Assembly: GCF_000327385.1 (NCBI RefSeq)
Contig: NW_008708707.1
Span: forward strand, 2,874,478 to 2,938,477
Length of the DNA stretch: 64,000 nt
Direction: 5' to 3'
Origin: Lottia gigantea
Taxonomy: Eukaryota > Mollusca > Gastropoda > Lottiidae
Below the pieces are notes generated by a model. The model saw only the letters and a list, made by a program, of their open reading frames with translations. It was not told the origin of the DNA and did no database searches. Positions 1 through 13,700 of the stretch are shown in pieces. Every line of letters starts with the position of its first letter. Within the stretch, counting starts at the first letter, position 1. The position numbers and the translations under genes are program-made.

Positions 1-28
1 TTGACAAAAGACTCTTTTGGCCTTCAGT

Positions 29-270
29 TTAGATCTATTGTTCAATCCGAGCAACTAGACGCCGTTTTCCACTACGATCTTCATCACTGACAGAGGAGAA
101 CCGGCTAGCAAATCTCCAATCTTCATCACTGACAGAGGAGAACCGGTTAGAAAATCTTCGACCCTCATCACTGGCAGAGGAGAACCGGTTAGAAAATCTT
201 CGACCCTCATCACTGGCAGAGGAGAACCGGTTAGAAAATCTCCGATACTTTATTTCCACAGCCGTAAATA
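29..270 (-). mobile_element. tRNA-derived SINE (partial) with internal 42-bp minisatellite
   Basis: Read on the minus strand, the core (CCGGTT...CTGTCAGTGATG...GGAAAACGGCGTCTAG) matches the body of the full SINE at 42538. One segment of that core is expanded to four tandem copies of 42 bp (about 91-258). Because 42 is a multiple of three, this leaves an open frame that is not a gene. Confidence 0.75.
91..258. repeat. 42-bp tandem repeat, about 4 copies, inside a SINE
   Basis: Unit TCATCACTGGCAGAGGAGAA plus 22 more bases, repeated with a few mismatches. The middle two copies are the closest, indicating recent unequal exchange or slippage. Confidence 0.9.
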
Positions 271-875
271 GTGGACTTTATACGCTGGGATAGATTAAAA
301 TGTTTGTCACTGGAATTTGAATAAGTAGTTGAACAAAATAGATGTGTTTTAGAGGAGATGGCTAGCGGCGCCAGACAGACTGATGATATGATGACCCTCT
401 CAGCCAAAAAAAGTATAAAAAGAATATAGTTCCGGAAACTTACCGTGCTTTAAGCGGTTGAAGTTTTCAGCATGGGTATAATCTAATAAAGTGTTGATGA
501 AAAGAACGACGAGTGTCTTAATACCATTCAAACGGACACATGTGACGTCAAAAGTTTAGTCAATAGGGTTTAAACGAAACCTTACTCACATGAAGACAAA
601 AATAGAACGAGATCTAAGTTTCTATTGAAATTATGTGGGGTTTACTTAGAAAATTGATATCTTCCTGGTTAATCCAAACATTAAAATGTATCTTGATCAC
701 CCGGACCCTTTACAAACAATTTTAATGTTGCTTATATATATAACGTGAAGCATCCAGAATCCCGTAACAAGGTAATCTTTTAGCATGTATTCATACGATA
801 TTCTTGTATTAACTTCCACCGTAAAATATATTTTGGATTGAAATTTAACCTTTAAGACCATTTTTCAGAGAATAT

Positions 876-1030
876 ACCATCACAATGTCAACCTTTAGCG
901 AACTTCGTCTTATACCCTAATTGCAAAAGCCATCTTTCTTGTACCACGGATGCAGCGATTTGATTGGATTGTACGCCAGCGACTACAGCCAATCAAGGTA
1001 TATATCGTATAGCTCGACATTTTGGGGAGG
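876..1030 (-). mobile_element. MITE (family 1), truncated copy
   Basis: Its terminus, CACAATGTCAA, and its interior (GATTGGATTGTACGCC...) are the reverse complement of the right half of the complete copy at 6648-6924. The other end is degraded. Confidence 0.6.
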
Positions 1031-1779
1031 AGAATATGCATACAACCTTAGTTTTAACTGAACGCTGTACTCATTAATGGACTAAAATGAAATAAAATGA
1101 GCACTTTAACACTTACTAACACTTGCGACATGTTTCATCGATATTGATCAGTGAGTTCTTGCTACAACATAATTCTCATTACGAACAATATCAATAATCA
1201 ATTTCAACTCGAATAGAAAGACAATTCGGGAAAAGTAAACTATTGTACAACTATACAATCGAGTCTACTTTGTAAAAGTTAACGGTTTGTAATTTCATCT
1301 TTACCCACCATTTTGAATGATGTTTTGCAACACTACTATTATGAAAAATATTTGACTCTGTTAATGGTTCGTTCATCACATATATCCGTTTTGTAAACTT
1401 TACTTAAAAGAAATTCTAAGAAAAAGGTATGTATTTTATTATTACTAGTCTTTTACTAGTCGGGGTTTTATAATATACATTGATAAAGTATCTTACCTTA
1501 AGTTGAAAGCAATTGCTTCAAAAATAGATTATAATCCGGATATAAGTATTTGTTAATAACATAACTTACTTAAGATTGAAAGCAATAGATTCAAATATAG
1601 AATTTCTGAACAAAAATTAATTAGAAATTCCATTCATTGAATGTCATTTTTTATGTTGCTGTTCGGGCTTGGTACAATTGATTGAGTCTTTACATCAAAG
1701 ATTATTATTAAACTTGTTTCATTATACTAGAAACAGTGTGGTAAGCTCGGTGATGTGTCTTTAAGAAATTCCAGTCTAA

Positions 1780-2075
1780 TTAAAATTTCGTTTCATTTTT
1801 TATTAGCTTTTTTCAATATAGTCACTTCGGTTAGTGTCTAAAGACGGGCTTATTAAACATTAGTCAAAATAACCTTTTGACCTAACCGTGCTATAACCAA
1901 TCAAATATCTTCCCTCTCCATAGGTGGCATTTTGTGAGATTGAAGGAATTTGATTGGTTAAAGCTGATGTCATTAGATTAGGTCAACGGGTTATTTTGAC
2001 GAACGTTTGCGAGGTCAGTCTTTAGACCCTAACTAATGTGGCTATAAAATAAAAGCTAATAACAAAACGGAATGA
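1780..2075. mobile_element. Foldback MITE with arms of about 140 bp
   Basis: The two halves are near-complete reverse complements. Paired blocks include TTATTAGCTTTT, TCTAAAGAC, GTCAAAATAACC, TTGACCTAA and AACCAATCAAAT. The loop is only about 10-20 bases. No coding capacity. Confidence 0.8.
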
Positions 2076-2077
2076 AA

Positions 2078-2284
2078 GTTTACATACGAAACTATGTATG
2101 GTTCTTACATAGAAATAACACACATAGTTCACAACCATTTTGAATCTTTTTAGACTTAATAAGTCGAAATTTGATAAAGGCTAGGTTTAGAAATGGCTTT
2201 AAATGTGATTTAAAGGCTTTGTTGAAATATTATATAGCTTCGACTTTTCCATGTAAGAACCATACGTAGTTTCGAAAGTATGCG
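2078..2284. mobile_element. Second foldback MITE, 32-bp terminal inverted repeats
   Basis: The left end at 2078-2110 (contains ATGTATGGTTCTTACAT) pairs with the right end at 2251-2284 (contains ATGTAAGAACCATACGTAG), with a few mismatches. It abuts the foldback element at 1780-2075. Confidence 0.7.
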
Positions 2285-3289
2285 AAAGTCAGGTTAAATA
2301 AAACTAGACCGAAGAAATTAGAACATCTACGGCATGTGCACTGTTGTAAAGTACATTTTGTACTTGTCATAGCTTTTGAACGTGATGTCTATTCACAGAA
2401 AGGCAAAAACATCAAAATTTAATGGGACCTTAAAGGTATTTTTTAAGCAGTTGGTAGATTTATGAGTATTCTTAATCTTGAAGTAACTTAGGCTTATGTA
2501 ATAAATTATGAATGTTACTTGTAAGTAAATACAATATGCAATGGTCTGTTAAGCACATTACTAGAAATGACATGAGTACAAAATATCACGCACATTATAA
2601 ATGTTCAATTATAAATTGCCCTGTTTACATTTTGAAAACTGTCTGTTCTCAGAACTGATGGAAAATTGGTTACAATTCCAATTTGAGACCACCGAATTCT
2701 TCGAGCACACGTGTCTTGAAACGTCGACTTTTTCCCGCATTTTTCTGTCAACATACAAAGTGAGGAATTGCTTTTTTTACTCGGGTTACAGACGTATGTT
2801 ATTACCTTTTTCGTAAAGAGTTCCAAAGGCAGCCGGTACAATGGACCTTTTGTCGGGACGCTTGTAAGTTTGGTGCTGTAAACGGTGACATTTTTTTGAT
2901 TTTATCGCATCCATGTCTATACTAGGCACGGAACGCGTCGAAGCGTCATAATGTAAACGGGGCCAATTATCGATAAGTTGTTCAAGCGTCATTACAAAAG
3001 GTTTTTAACTGTCGATTGCATCGGTAGATGTAAAATATTTGAAGTCACACTGACCTAAGATAACGCACTTGGTTTTTTTACAAATTTATATAACAAAAAA
3101 CTCACTATAGTCTTCAAATTTGTAGCTTGTAAAGTAGCTTTTGTTGCTCGTTAAATTTTTTTTTTTTTGTACACAATATTTTTTTTTATATAAAATTGAA
3201 CGGGGTTTTGGTAACAGGCTTTCGCCTCTCTCTCCCGAAAAAATAAGTTACATATCATGGATGCAAAAATATAAGATAAGTTATTTAAT

Positions 3290-3850
3290 GAAAAAATAAA
3301 CATATTTACAGTAAGATGTCAACACGTCAGTGCTGGTGATATTGGTGGTAAATCTAGGTAACATCGAATCTTTTGCTTAAATGAATTGAATTGTGAACTT
3401 GATGATGCATGATGATTGATGATTTTTGACACGGTGTTACGAATAAAAGAGTATTATTTGATAAATCGGAAGGTTTCTAAAAGGTAGAGAATATCTGAAT
3501 GTATCAGACAGTGGACAAGGTAGTGTTCAGTGTCTTCGAATTGGTGACCACAAAGGCAATGACACTGTATGAAATGTGACGCAGGAAATACAAGACGAAA
3601 GTGGCAATGTAGAATTTGATTTTTGCGGGAGCCAAAGAAATAAGAAGTGGATTCCAGAATGTCGTTTTATTTAAGAGCTACTTTAAAAGATAATAGTAAT
3701 TGGATTTTTTTAAGTTAACAGACAGGTTGTTCCATTCTCTAATGCTTGATCGTTAATTCGATTTGATAATCAGATCGAGCGATTCGTACATCGACTTGTA
3801 GTATCTCTAATTTGTCGAGTTATTTGGAGGGATTTGAGTTGGCAGTTACC
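3290..3850 (-). mobile_element. LINE (non-LTR retrotransposon) ORF2 C-terminal fragment
   Basis: The minus-strand reading from about 3800 gives a typical non-LTR tail. First WNNLS-VNL, then FKVALK, then YFFGSRKNQILH, then a zinc-knuckle-like C-H-C-L-C-G...E-x-x-H-Y-L-x-x-C. At least one in-frame stop (after FKVALK) and a frame shift upstream show that it is dead. Resembles CR1/RTE-like C-termini; the clade is not determined. Confidence 0.75.
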
Positions 3851-5226
3851 GCTTCTGAGTCTCATTTTCAAAATAACCAGATTTTTTAGGGGGAAAGTAA
3901 ATTAAAAATAGAATTCACCCTAGAGCGTTTTAAATTGTTTTCATCTTATTTTGATAAAACACCAGATGTCTTATAATAGGTGAATGTAAGATGACAAACC
4001 CCCTCATCCTTGAAAGAAACACGTTTAATAATGAGTCATCAGTAACGAACAGGTGTAAGTTTACACCAACAGGAAGATGACGAAAACTCACAATCGGTAG
4101 GATTTAGGGGATTTCCAAAACGAACCGGAATGCTGGACTCGGTATTAATAGGAGTATAAACCATAAATTACAACATAATTAACTTAGAAATCGATTAATC
4201 TATTAATAGAACATGATACATGTAAATGTGGAAATATGTACTTTTAGAATTAATGGGAAATGTTCAATGGTTCAAATCTACCGTGAAACGAAAAATTGCT
4301 CAGATTTTGATTTCTTTTGTAAGCTACATTCAAAAGTTTACTGTATACATGGGGAAATTTGTTTTGAAATTCAGAGTAGCTGTGGGACCAAATGACTTGA
4401 TCATATGTCGTTACAAAGGGGATTGGTAGGTGTCGGAAGCCAGGACTGTGCCATTGAAATTTGTTCCTAACTTGAGGAGGATTAGAATAGGGATTTAAAG
4501 ACGACAAAAGAGTTTATTACTGCAATTAGTATCTATGTTCTTTGCAGGAAAATATGTCACAAATAATTCCGATTTACATATTTCATATCCAACGATATGA
4601 AACAACGTTCAACCCATCACACACAGTAAATTAGTTTGATGATAAATAAAAAGTCAACTGAACACAATTTTATGGATAAATAAATTTTCAGAAGCGGAAA
4701 TTGTTATTGGCATATTTTATCTTAGCCATATCACATAAAGTTTCACATACAATGGTGCATATGTTGGTTTATATATTAAAAGAATACATAATGAGCCCAG
4801 GAATTTTAAATATATTTGGAAAACACAATTTTTGGTCAAACTTTCTTTAAATACAAAAAAAAAAACAACACAAAAACATCCAAGGTGTGGTTTCAAAAAT
4901 TCATAAACTAAAGATTTGCTGAGGTTTTAAAGATATCTGTATTGATTAATGTTCAGCATAAATAGTTCAAAATAGATTTTATGAAAAAGATATTATATAA
5001 AAGATCAATGATAAATTTTTATTTATAAAAGAAACTATAGGGACGTCATCCACCTGTCCTGACTATATTTTATGTTTCATAAGATAGCCTGCAAGGCAAG
5101 GTAATATACGCCAACTAGCAGCTTTGATTTTAAATAAAATATTTAGCAGTACAGTAACAATCACCAGAATGAAATATTCAACCTTCAGTCATACACTTCT
5201 TTTTAACTTTTTGGGGTGATACTGAA

Positions 5227-5715
5227 TAATTTTAGGCTACCGTTTTGTCAAAATCCGGCATATATAGAGTCTGTAAGTGTTAACGAGCTAAAATTGAATG
5301 CGTTTTCAAAATGAGGTCAATAAATCATGTAAAGTAATTCTCAATTTTGTTTTTGTTCAAAGATTCATCCATGTGTGATAATGGGTTAAACAAATAAGAT
5401 TTGTGAAAACCAGCATGAATCGAGCCTTTGAGTGTTTACAAGCTAAAAATTGAATTCTTTTCAATTTTTGATAGGGTTCATCCATGGGTGATTACACACA
5501 CAACTCAAAATCTGTTAAGAATTCGTGCCTTCTTGAGATTTAACACGTTTTCGCGCACAAGGGAAATAACTCATCTTAATTTTTTTAGTTTTTTCTCATT
5601 TTTAAGAGGATTGATCCTTGGGTGATTACAAACACTCAATTCAAGTTTCGTCAAAATCCACCAGGAATCGTTCTTCCATGAATGTTTATAAGCATTTCTG
5701 GACGGACGGACGAAA
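5227..5715 (+). repeat. Common molluscan interspersed repeat, three degenerate internal copies
   Basis: Three diverged modules, each with [GA]TTCATCCATG[GT]GTGAT or similar followed by TCAAAATC. AAGGGAAATAACTC lies between modules, and the block ends in GGACGGACGGACG. This combination is very frequent in mollusc genomes (general knowledge). Open frames here are incidental. Confidence 0.6.
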
Positions 5716-6647
5716 CACCAATATACGCCTCATTTCAGTCGGGCGTTTAAAATACCTCTTAAATCCATTGAATAAGCATTCCAGAGAAAATCAGTGCAGG
5801 CACGAACTTGTGCCCTTTTCACGATGGAATCTTCTTGTACAGAATGCTTTGGACATTGAAACACCCGCGAGAGAATGCAAGATTTTTTCTCGAGAGCGTT
5901 TTAAATTATTATAAATTGTGAGTAACGTTGGGGTTTGTTTTGGCTACCTAAAAAGTAATATCGCTAAAAAAAGATTTCCATGATTTGTGGCCGTTATTTG
6001 TCCTATCCATAATGAGTCGACAAAACCCAACGATTTTTAAACTTCTCAAGAGTTGTGTTCGAAAATACAGTTGCTCTCAAATTCTGCCGTGTAGAACTAA
6101 ACATCTGCCTCTATTCTAGCCTCTGATGGCTATTTTGAAAGTTTTTGGCTGTTGTACTGTTGTTGTTCTACAGTCGTTAACTGTCAAGACATCCACTAGA
6201 GTCTTGAATAGAATAGATGTTTCGGACTAACTCCAGTGTTGCTATCAAGATAAAGTTAAAAGCCATCAGCAATTTCTTATATTCACCCACATTAGTTTGA
6301 ACATCGTTTTCTACATTATTATATATAGTATGCGTTAAATGAAGCAGAGTATAATTCTATTATAATGTATGATAATATACTGCATTATCATCTAAACTAA
6401 AATTATTTTGGTAGTAGAAAGTAATATGCTCGAAATTTTAATTTGTTTTGAAGATAATTATCATACATAAAACTCTAAAAGAAAAGAAATCGTTGAACAA
6501 TTACCACACAATAATATACGGTTTTCAACTCTTTGTTTGTCTCTTCTTTTCAATGCAAAATTTCATGCTTGAAAAAAACTTTTAAATAGATTTTACATCC
6601 TTTTAATTATTTTTTGGAAAACTTTTGCACCCGTCCTGCACTAACAA

Positions 6648-6924
6648 ATCTTCACAATGTCAAGCTATTACGACTTGTCTAATAATCTATTACCTGTACT
6701 TCTTGTATCATGGAATGCAGCGATTACGGATAATCATAGTCCTTGATATAAAGACTGTAAACGTTATGGCTTTTAGTTGACAGATTTTCTGTTGAGGATC
6801 CTGATTGGCTGTATTCGGTAGCGTACAATCCAATCAAATTGCTGCATTTATAAACTTTTGTGATAGAAGGAATGTGGCTATTGCGGTCGGGGTATCGTTC
6901 GTATTAGTTTGACATTGTGAAGAT
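6648..6924 (+). mobile_element. MITE (family 1), complete copy
   Basis: 277 bp bounded by perfect 16-bp inverted repeats ATCTTCACAATGTCAA and TTGACATTGTGAAGAT. The interior includes GATTGGCTGTATTCGG. Related copies lie at 876-1030 and 19568-19924. Confidence 0.8.
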
Positions 6925-7682
6925 GATATTCAGTCAGACATCATCCATTTCCAAAATCTTATGCTAAAGTTATTATTCCCTTTAAACTAAAATTATCAAA
7001 CCGTTACGAGGCCAAATACCAAACTAATTTCAAATTCTTTATTTAACAGCTAGAACCTTGTAATCTCCTTTTAAAACAATTTAAGGTTGATCAAACAGAT
7101 AAAAAGAAATAAAAAAACATATTTTTGAAATCGTTTAAAGTATAATTTACAATGTTTTAATGGGAATTTCGCATAATGCTCCTTTTAAATATAAATCAGA
7201 AAGAAATGTTTGAAGTAAGCCGCTAATACGCACTCGTAGGCATATAGATATGTTTAAAGTTTAATTGAGCATTCATTAAAAAACAACATGAATAGTATTT
7301 AGAGCGTTCCGTGAGATTTTCGATAAAACTAAATAGTTGAACAAGTTAATAACATCCTCGTTGCTCGTCCTTGAGCAATAAATTGAATTTGGGCTTTATA
7401 TTTAGTTCTTTGGCCTTTATGGGGATTATTTTTAAAAAAAATTAATGAACTTAACGACACTTTTACACAAACAGTAATTGTACTGTAATTCGGAAAGTAA
7501 CCGTAAAAAGGTTACAATTGTGTATCCCAAATCGTTTCTTATTTTGTTTGCTGATAATTTCCGTCATAATTGTAATCTAACACGTTTTCTAACATTCTAG
7601 TGACGATGTTTTCGTGTTCCTAACGAACGATTAGCCACCGCGCTTGTATATCTGAAAAATTTATTTTTTTAAATCATTTCAG

Positions 7683-7709
7683 CAAACGTGTTCATAAGTT
7701 AACAACACA
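7683..7709 (+). other. 5'UTR start of the GTPase-kinase coding exon
   Basis: A pyrimidine/T-rich tract ending in CAG at 7680-7682 precedes the ATG by 27 bases. It looks like an acceptor, so at least one non-coding exon and the promoter lie upstream. No convincing donor was found in 6925-7680. Confidence 0.5.
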
Positions 7710-10700
7710 ATGTCTAAGATCAAAATCAGACCGAATACCGTGGATGATGTTAACAATTTGACAGATCTTATTTCTGCGACAAGAGCCTTAAAGGAGCTCG
7801 GTCTATCAGCAGCTAATATAAAAACTCTTGAAGATGCTAAAGCTAGAATCATTCAAGGCTTCTCAAAAGAAAAGGCACAAGAGATCTATAAAAAGAATGT
7901 AAGTATACTTGGATCCCCACCCCTTCCTTATTTTCAGGTTGATCCAAGATGAATCAAAAACTGGCCTTTCAAATTACTCGTCGAATATAAATGTTAAATA
8001 GAGACACACGGGTAGTGATTGTGATCTGTATACGTGCCCATTCTCGTTAGAGACACACTCCACAGTTACGGTTTATGTCTATTATATTACAGTTAAAATC
8101 TAACATATTGACCTCACGATCAAGATATTGAGATCAATGGATAAGAAGTAGGGGGTGTAAAGCGTCACCAAAGGGATCATAATGGTTGTAACTATATGTT
8201 TACTGTTACTCATCTCAGATGATTGGGTTGAAATTCAATTACATGTTCATATAATGTCCATGCAATGAATTTACCGATAAGTTTTCTGAACACAACCAGG
8301 TGTCTTAAAAAATCTCTTTTCTGGTTTTCAGGATTGTGATCCAATGCAGAAAGCTTTAAAGGAAAATGAAAAGAACAGACATACACTTACTGATATGTTC
8401 AAGAAAGCAGAAGGTTTTTTAAAAACCCTATCTAGTAACTTCCAAGAAGATCTCAATAGAGTGTTCCCTGAGTTTAACAAATCTTTTTGCATTAGATCAC
8501 GGGATTTGGAGAAGTCAAGTTGCTACATTTTAGTTGCAGGTTTGATGGGTTCTATATACAAAACTTGTCCAATAACGTCCAATCTGGATCGTCTCTTTGA
8601 TCACAAAATAGTTATCCTTATTTCCCATACGTCTGATCTATTCATGAGCACTTAAAATCGAAAAGTCATGCAGTTATAGGCGCTTGGAGAGACATGCACA
8701 CTCCGATACTAATAAATATTCGAAAATATTTTAACAAGGTTCATGAGACGATTCATTTTAATCTGAAATCTGGCATTTCTGCGGCAGGCCTATTTGGCTT
8801 TTTTGTCCTATGTACCCTTCTTTATTCTGTTTTTGTAGGACCTATTACGCTGTTTTGTCCTATTTACCTTTCAAATGGTTATGTCTTCGTTTGTCCTATT
8901 TGACGTTCTTTCTCCTGGAACTTCTTGTATCTTCTTCTTGCGTTTGTTTGTCTGTTGTGACATTCCTTTTACATATCCCGTATCTGATAATTCTTTGTCT
9001 ATTCTGACATTCCTGTATCTGACATATGTAATGTATGATATGACTTTGTTCGATATGACATTTCAATATATGTTTGAGCTTGAATGTCGTTGAAAGCCCG
9101 CTTACACGTTGTCTAATCAATACATTGTAACCCTTTTCGTATTTTTCATTAAAGGTGAATCGGGGGCTGGTAAAAGCACCATCATCAATCTGTTGCTAGG
9201 AACACGACTTCTGCCTACAAGTGATTTATACTGTACGTCTAATATCTGTGAATTACGACAGTCAGACAAACGATGCTATATGTTATACCACAAAGACAGG
9301 CGAAAGCCCCCAGAAATATTCGATTACGACGAATCACGAAGTTTAGATCAGTACATGGAAATTATGGCCAACCATATCCGCCTCAGTAATCAAGAAAGTG
9401 GTGATACTTTCTACGAGAAGATCGAAATTTACTGGCCCTTCCCATATAATATGGTAATTACTTTTCTATTCAGTGAACTCTCACAATTTAAGTAATGCAA
9501 AAAAATGAAAATATGCATACCCTATTCATACGGTGTGCAATTTGTGTCGTTTTTAAGTTTTTAAAGCAATAGAGAAATATGATCCTGATAAAATCTCTAC
9601 CGTAATTTAAACCTTCCTATTGTTTTTTTTTTCTAAATCTACCTTCATGGTAGGAATAAATTTTGATCTAGGTCATTCTTTATCAGATTTCATTGGTAAT
9701 AAAAAAAATTGTTTTTTAATGATCGGTAAACACCATTTCACTTCGGTATAATAGGTCTTGTTAAATGTATAGTTATTTTATACATATCTTATAATACACT
9801 ATAACTCTGTATTATAAGATATCTTATTCATTATTACTTCATTATTAATAGGAATGGCCCTTTCAGATATCATAGATACAGTAATAGTTAAAGACAGCAG
9901 TGTTACAAGTTTCGAATAAAAATAAAAAATGAATTAAAGACCGTCTCCTTTATTTCAATGTTGTTTTCTTGACAAAATGCATAATATATTCATTTGTTTT
10001 ACTGCTGTTAAGAGGAGTTATATTGAATTTATTGTACCTTTCAGGAGAAAATTGTGTTCGTTGACACACCAGGCGTAAGTGATGATCTTAGTCTATCAGC
10101 CAGTCTTCAGAAATACATGAATAAATCTTTTGGATTTATATATGTTCTGAACAGCGCTGCTGCCGGTGGAATACATAAAGATAGGGTATGTTGCTTATAA
10201 CTTTGAAAAAGGCAAAAGGGTTTTCGCTTTCTATTTCTTTGCAATTAATTATGTGTTCAAGATGTCGTTTTTATGTAATGTGCAAACATGGAAATTTTAC
10301 CAGATGGCTGCAGTGTTGAATCGTGACAAGCGAATGTCGTATTTGACTTTTTTAAACATAGACTTGTATTTAAATCAAGGTAGAAAATATCCCCTTAAAA
10401 AACGATATAGAGCGAGAAGTATGATAAAGATAATATGGAATGAGTTGGCATGAGCGAATGATCAACCTGTTTGACAACATAAACCCATGCCCCATGTGAT
10501 ACAGGATGTCTTACAGACTCCTTTGGCAGTTAAAATTGAAAAAAAAACAGGCTAATCCGATGTAATGGTTAACGTTTATTCGTTGCAAAAATCTCTCAAA
10601 GGACATAACTGTATTACAACTTGCTAGCTTTCTTTTCCTTTCTCTCCTTTTCAGCTTGGTCGATTATTGAGATTAGCACAAGAGAGAGGAGATGAAGATT

Positions 10701-13700
10701 TTGATCCTTCTGCTGCTCTGTTTGTTTGTAATAAACATGATCTTCTGAAAGATAATGAAGTTGCGGGAGTTATGGACGTCAGCCTGGAGAAGTTACAAGG
10801 ATGCTATCCAGGTGTAGTCAAAGAACAGCTCTATCCGATTTCGGCGATGGAGGTTTGAGTTTTTTTTAGTCAGCTTTCTGTGTGTTTTGCCAATAATCCT
10901 TGCATCATCAATCTTCTTGTCGCAAGCAGCGTCAATTGGTATTGTTTATTATACACGCCATAAGGTCTTAATTGCTCACTAATGATTGATATACTTCCTC
11001 TTGTGAAAAGTTCTTTAGCTGTTCTTAAGATGCTTCTCCAAAATATTGTTTTGGATTTTGGGTTTCGTTTTGCGGTTCGGATCGTTAGTACTTGGTTTAT
11101 TTATTTACAATTAATTTATAATTTTACCCTAAAACCTATTGAAGATGCATGACTTGATACCATCCATTTAAACATTTAGAACACAGTTGTCTATATTAGA
11201 TGCAATCGTGTTTTTAATAGGTTAAATTAATGTTTGTTGACATTATAGGCAACCAAAACCGCTGAATATGGACGTGGAATTTTAAAAGAACACACTAAAT
11301 TGATTGATGCAGTTCGAAATGTTTTACCTAAAATATTCCATTCTCAACTAGCAGCCCATTATAGGTCAGTTTCAACAAATTATTTGATTTCGATCTCTTC
11401 GACTGAGTTCGTATGGTCTGAATTCTTCAAATAATGATAAGTTCTGTTATTTAAGAAAAAAAAAACAAATCTGTACTTCTGTAGTGAAGAGGAAGGTTGT
11501 TCTATAAATTCGGATTCGCCCAATGCATAGTTTTGAATCAACCATGACCTTTTTTCAGCTTGTTTCAAAGGCAAAATTGTGATTTGGAACAACCCTGTAC
11601 ATTTAAACTGAAAACTTTAAAATAAAGAAATTGAGACTGTCGTTCCTTAATATTTCTAGGTGGCTTGTGTCTGTAATCAAGCGTACGTTATACACTTTAA
11701 AGATGTCATTGGTGCTAGATACTAAAAGTATTGAAGATAAAAGATCCATTATGACCGACGTGAAAAATCAAATGTCGAATTTAGCTCAGAGAGCAGACGA
11801 TCGTATCAAACTTATGAAAACAAACATGGACGATTCTGTCCAAAGAGTTGTGAATGATGTATTAAAGATCATAGGTATGTCGAAAGTAGATTGGTAAGGA
11901 ATAGCATGCGGGCGGCATCGTGATGACTTTACTTTCTCTCAATGAAGAGTCATCAAATACTGGTTTACATATTCGCTTAGTTGAACAAAATATGTGTTTC
12001 TTAAGTCAGTGTCTACATACATGGCTCGTGAATTTGATCCGAATGTATCGTTTTGATTCAAGTCCATGAGGATGTTCAGTTGAACGCCAATCCTGATTTA
12101 TTTGTGGCTTTCAGATCAAAACCAGGCCGAGTTATCAATGTGGGGACCAAATACATACCCTCAACCAGATAAAGATTGGAAGGTGGTGGCTAGAAAAGCC
12201 TCTTTGATCATCTCGGATCGAATAGCTAACTTAATAGATGAATGGGATTCTAGGAGGAATGTGGTTGGGCAGATAAAGCAGGGAGTATTGGACAAGTTTA
12301 AGAACGATTGCGAGCTGTTTGAAGACCAGATCAAACAAATTGAGGGTAATATTGGTTTAACCGTTATATATATCAATTGTATCAAAACCTTTACTGCAAT
12401 TGCTGAAAAAGGTATTTAATTCGTATTTATAAGCATAGGATGATTCAGAAGGGACAAAATTCTTTTCATGTAAATTTAATAATTAATAATACTAAGTAAC
12501 ATCACCTCCATGAGGAAAACTGGAGTTAATCTATCTTAGAAAATTCTTAGGATTTCTTATAACAAAGTTCGGATGAAAGAGTAAGCATTTTATCGTTTGC
12601 CATGCAAAACACCAGACCAGATCTAGACACAATGGTATGGGTGGAAACTATTTGAAGTTCATTCATTCTTTCCTCATGTGAAAAAGTTCATTTGCTGCTA
12701 CCAATGTTTTGCCTGTGTGTTGTTTGGGTTTATGATTTCGTTTTGCGTTTCGGATCTTTAGTACTTGGTTTATTTAACAACAATAAATGATAATTTCTGA
12801 TATTTGAACTCTCTGACTCATCTTCTTATTTCAGGTACATTTCTGGGAGTAGAGACTAAAGCAATAGCAGATTTTCATCATTCCATTAAATATAGATCGA
12901 ATGTGAAAGCCATTTGGAAAACGAACAAAAAGGAAAAGTATGGTGGAAGTATTGGAATAGCAGTTGCAGAAGCTACGTCACTTAATATTAAGAGCCCCGA
13001 GGTACATCATGCCAGATGGATCTTATGTCGATAGTATTCAGTCTATGACTTCTAATCTCATTATATTTCCAAAAAATATATTACCAAAATAGTCATTAAG
13101 ATAAAAAGCTCAAAATTAGACAATTTTTATAATTTAGGGATGAAATATCCCTAATGATTGACGGCTTTCATCGAAATATGAACGATGCACTATATTATAA
13201 TTAATTCATTATTTTTCCATGAAACATTCTGTTTAGTTCATTACCAGATGCAATACTATAGTCATGATTGTTCAATTAATGGAACGCAAGTAATGTTGCG
13301 GAATCGTAAAATTGGGTTTGTGTCAGCTGTTATACTATGATTAAAATCCTGGTCTGATTTTAGGTAAGGAAAGTATTTAAGGATTATAGTAGAAGCAGTA
13401 AAGCTGGTGAACTGATGAGACAAGCCACCTATCTCTTCATACAAGATTTAACTCCATCATTGGTCTCCGAGGCTCTGAAAAAATATTTCACTAGATTTAC
13501 CAAAGAAATAGATGAGGTACTGGCATGCACTTTTACATTTACTGTGTCTCCTTTGAAATAATGCTTATATATAGACGATGCAGAATTTTTATTATTCGAA
13601 CATTAATTTTGTTGAAACGACACAAAAAGAGCAAAATAATGCCCGTCGCCGTGTGGGACTTGCATATTAATACGAATCCTCTATACCATTGGAATACTAA

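Larger units (their letters stand above)
271..7682. other. Intergenic DNA apart from the listed repeats
   Basis: Outside the SINE, MITEs, LINE fragment and 5227-5715 repeat, this is AT-rich sequence with only short chance frames (for example 2601-2992 and 4213-4507, where frames overlap on both strands). No gene seen. Confidence 0.6.

Noticed and set aside
35-259. Minus-strand repetitive open frame (Arg/Phe/Ser-rich repeats)
   Set aside because: Produced by a 42-bp repeat inside a SINE; the length is a multiple of three, so the frame stays open by chance.
5428-5914. Two plus-strand frames of 65 and 98 codons
   Set aside because: They lie in or beside an interspersed repeat (5227-5715), with no homology or splice structure.
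8694-9120. Several overlapping frames in intron 2 of the GTPase-kinase gene
   Set aside because: Pyrimidine-rich low-complexity intron sequence (GTCCTATT, TCTGACA words); the flanking exon phases join cleanly without it.
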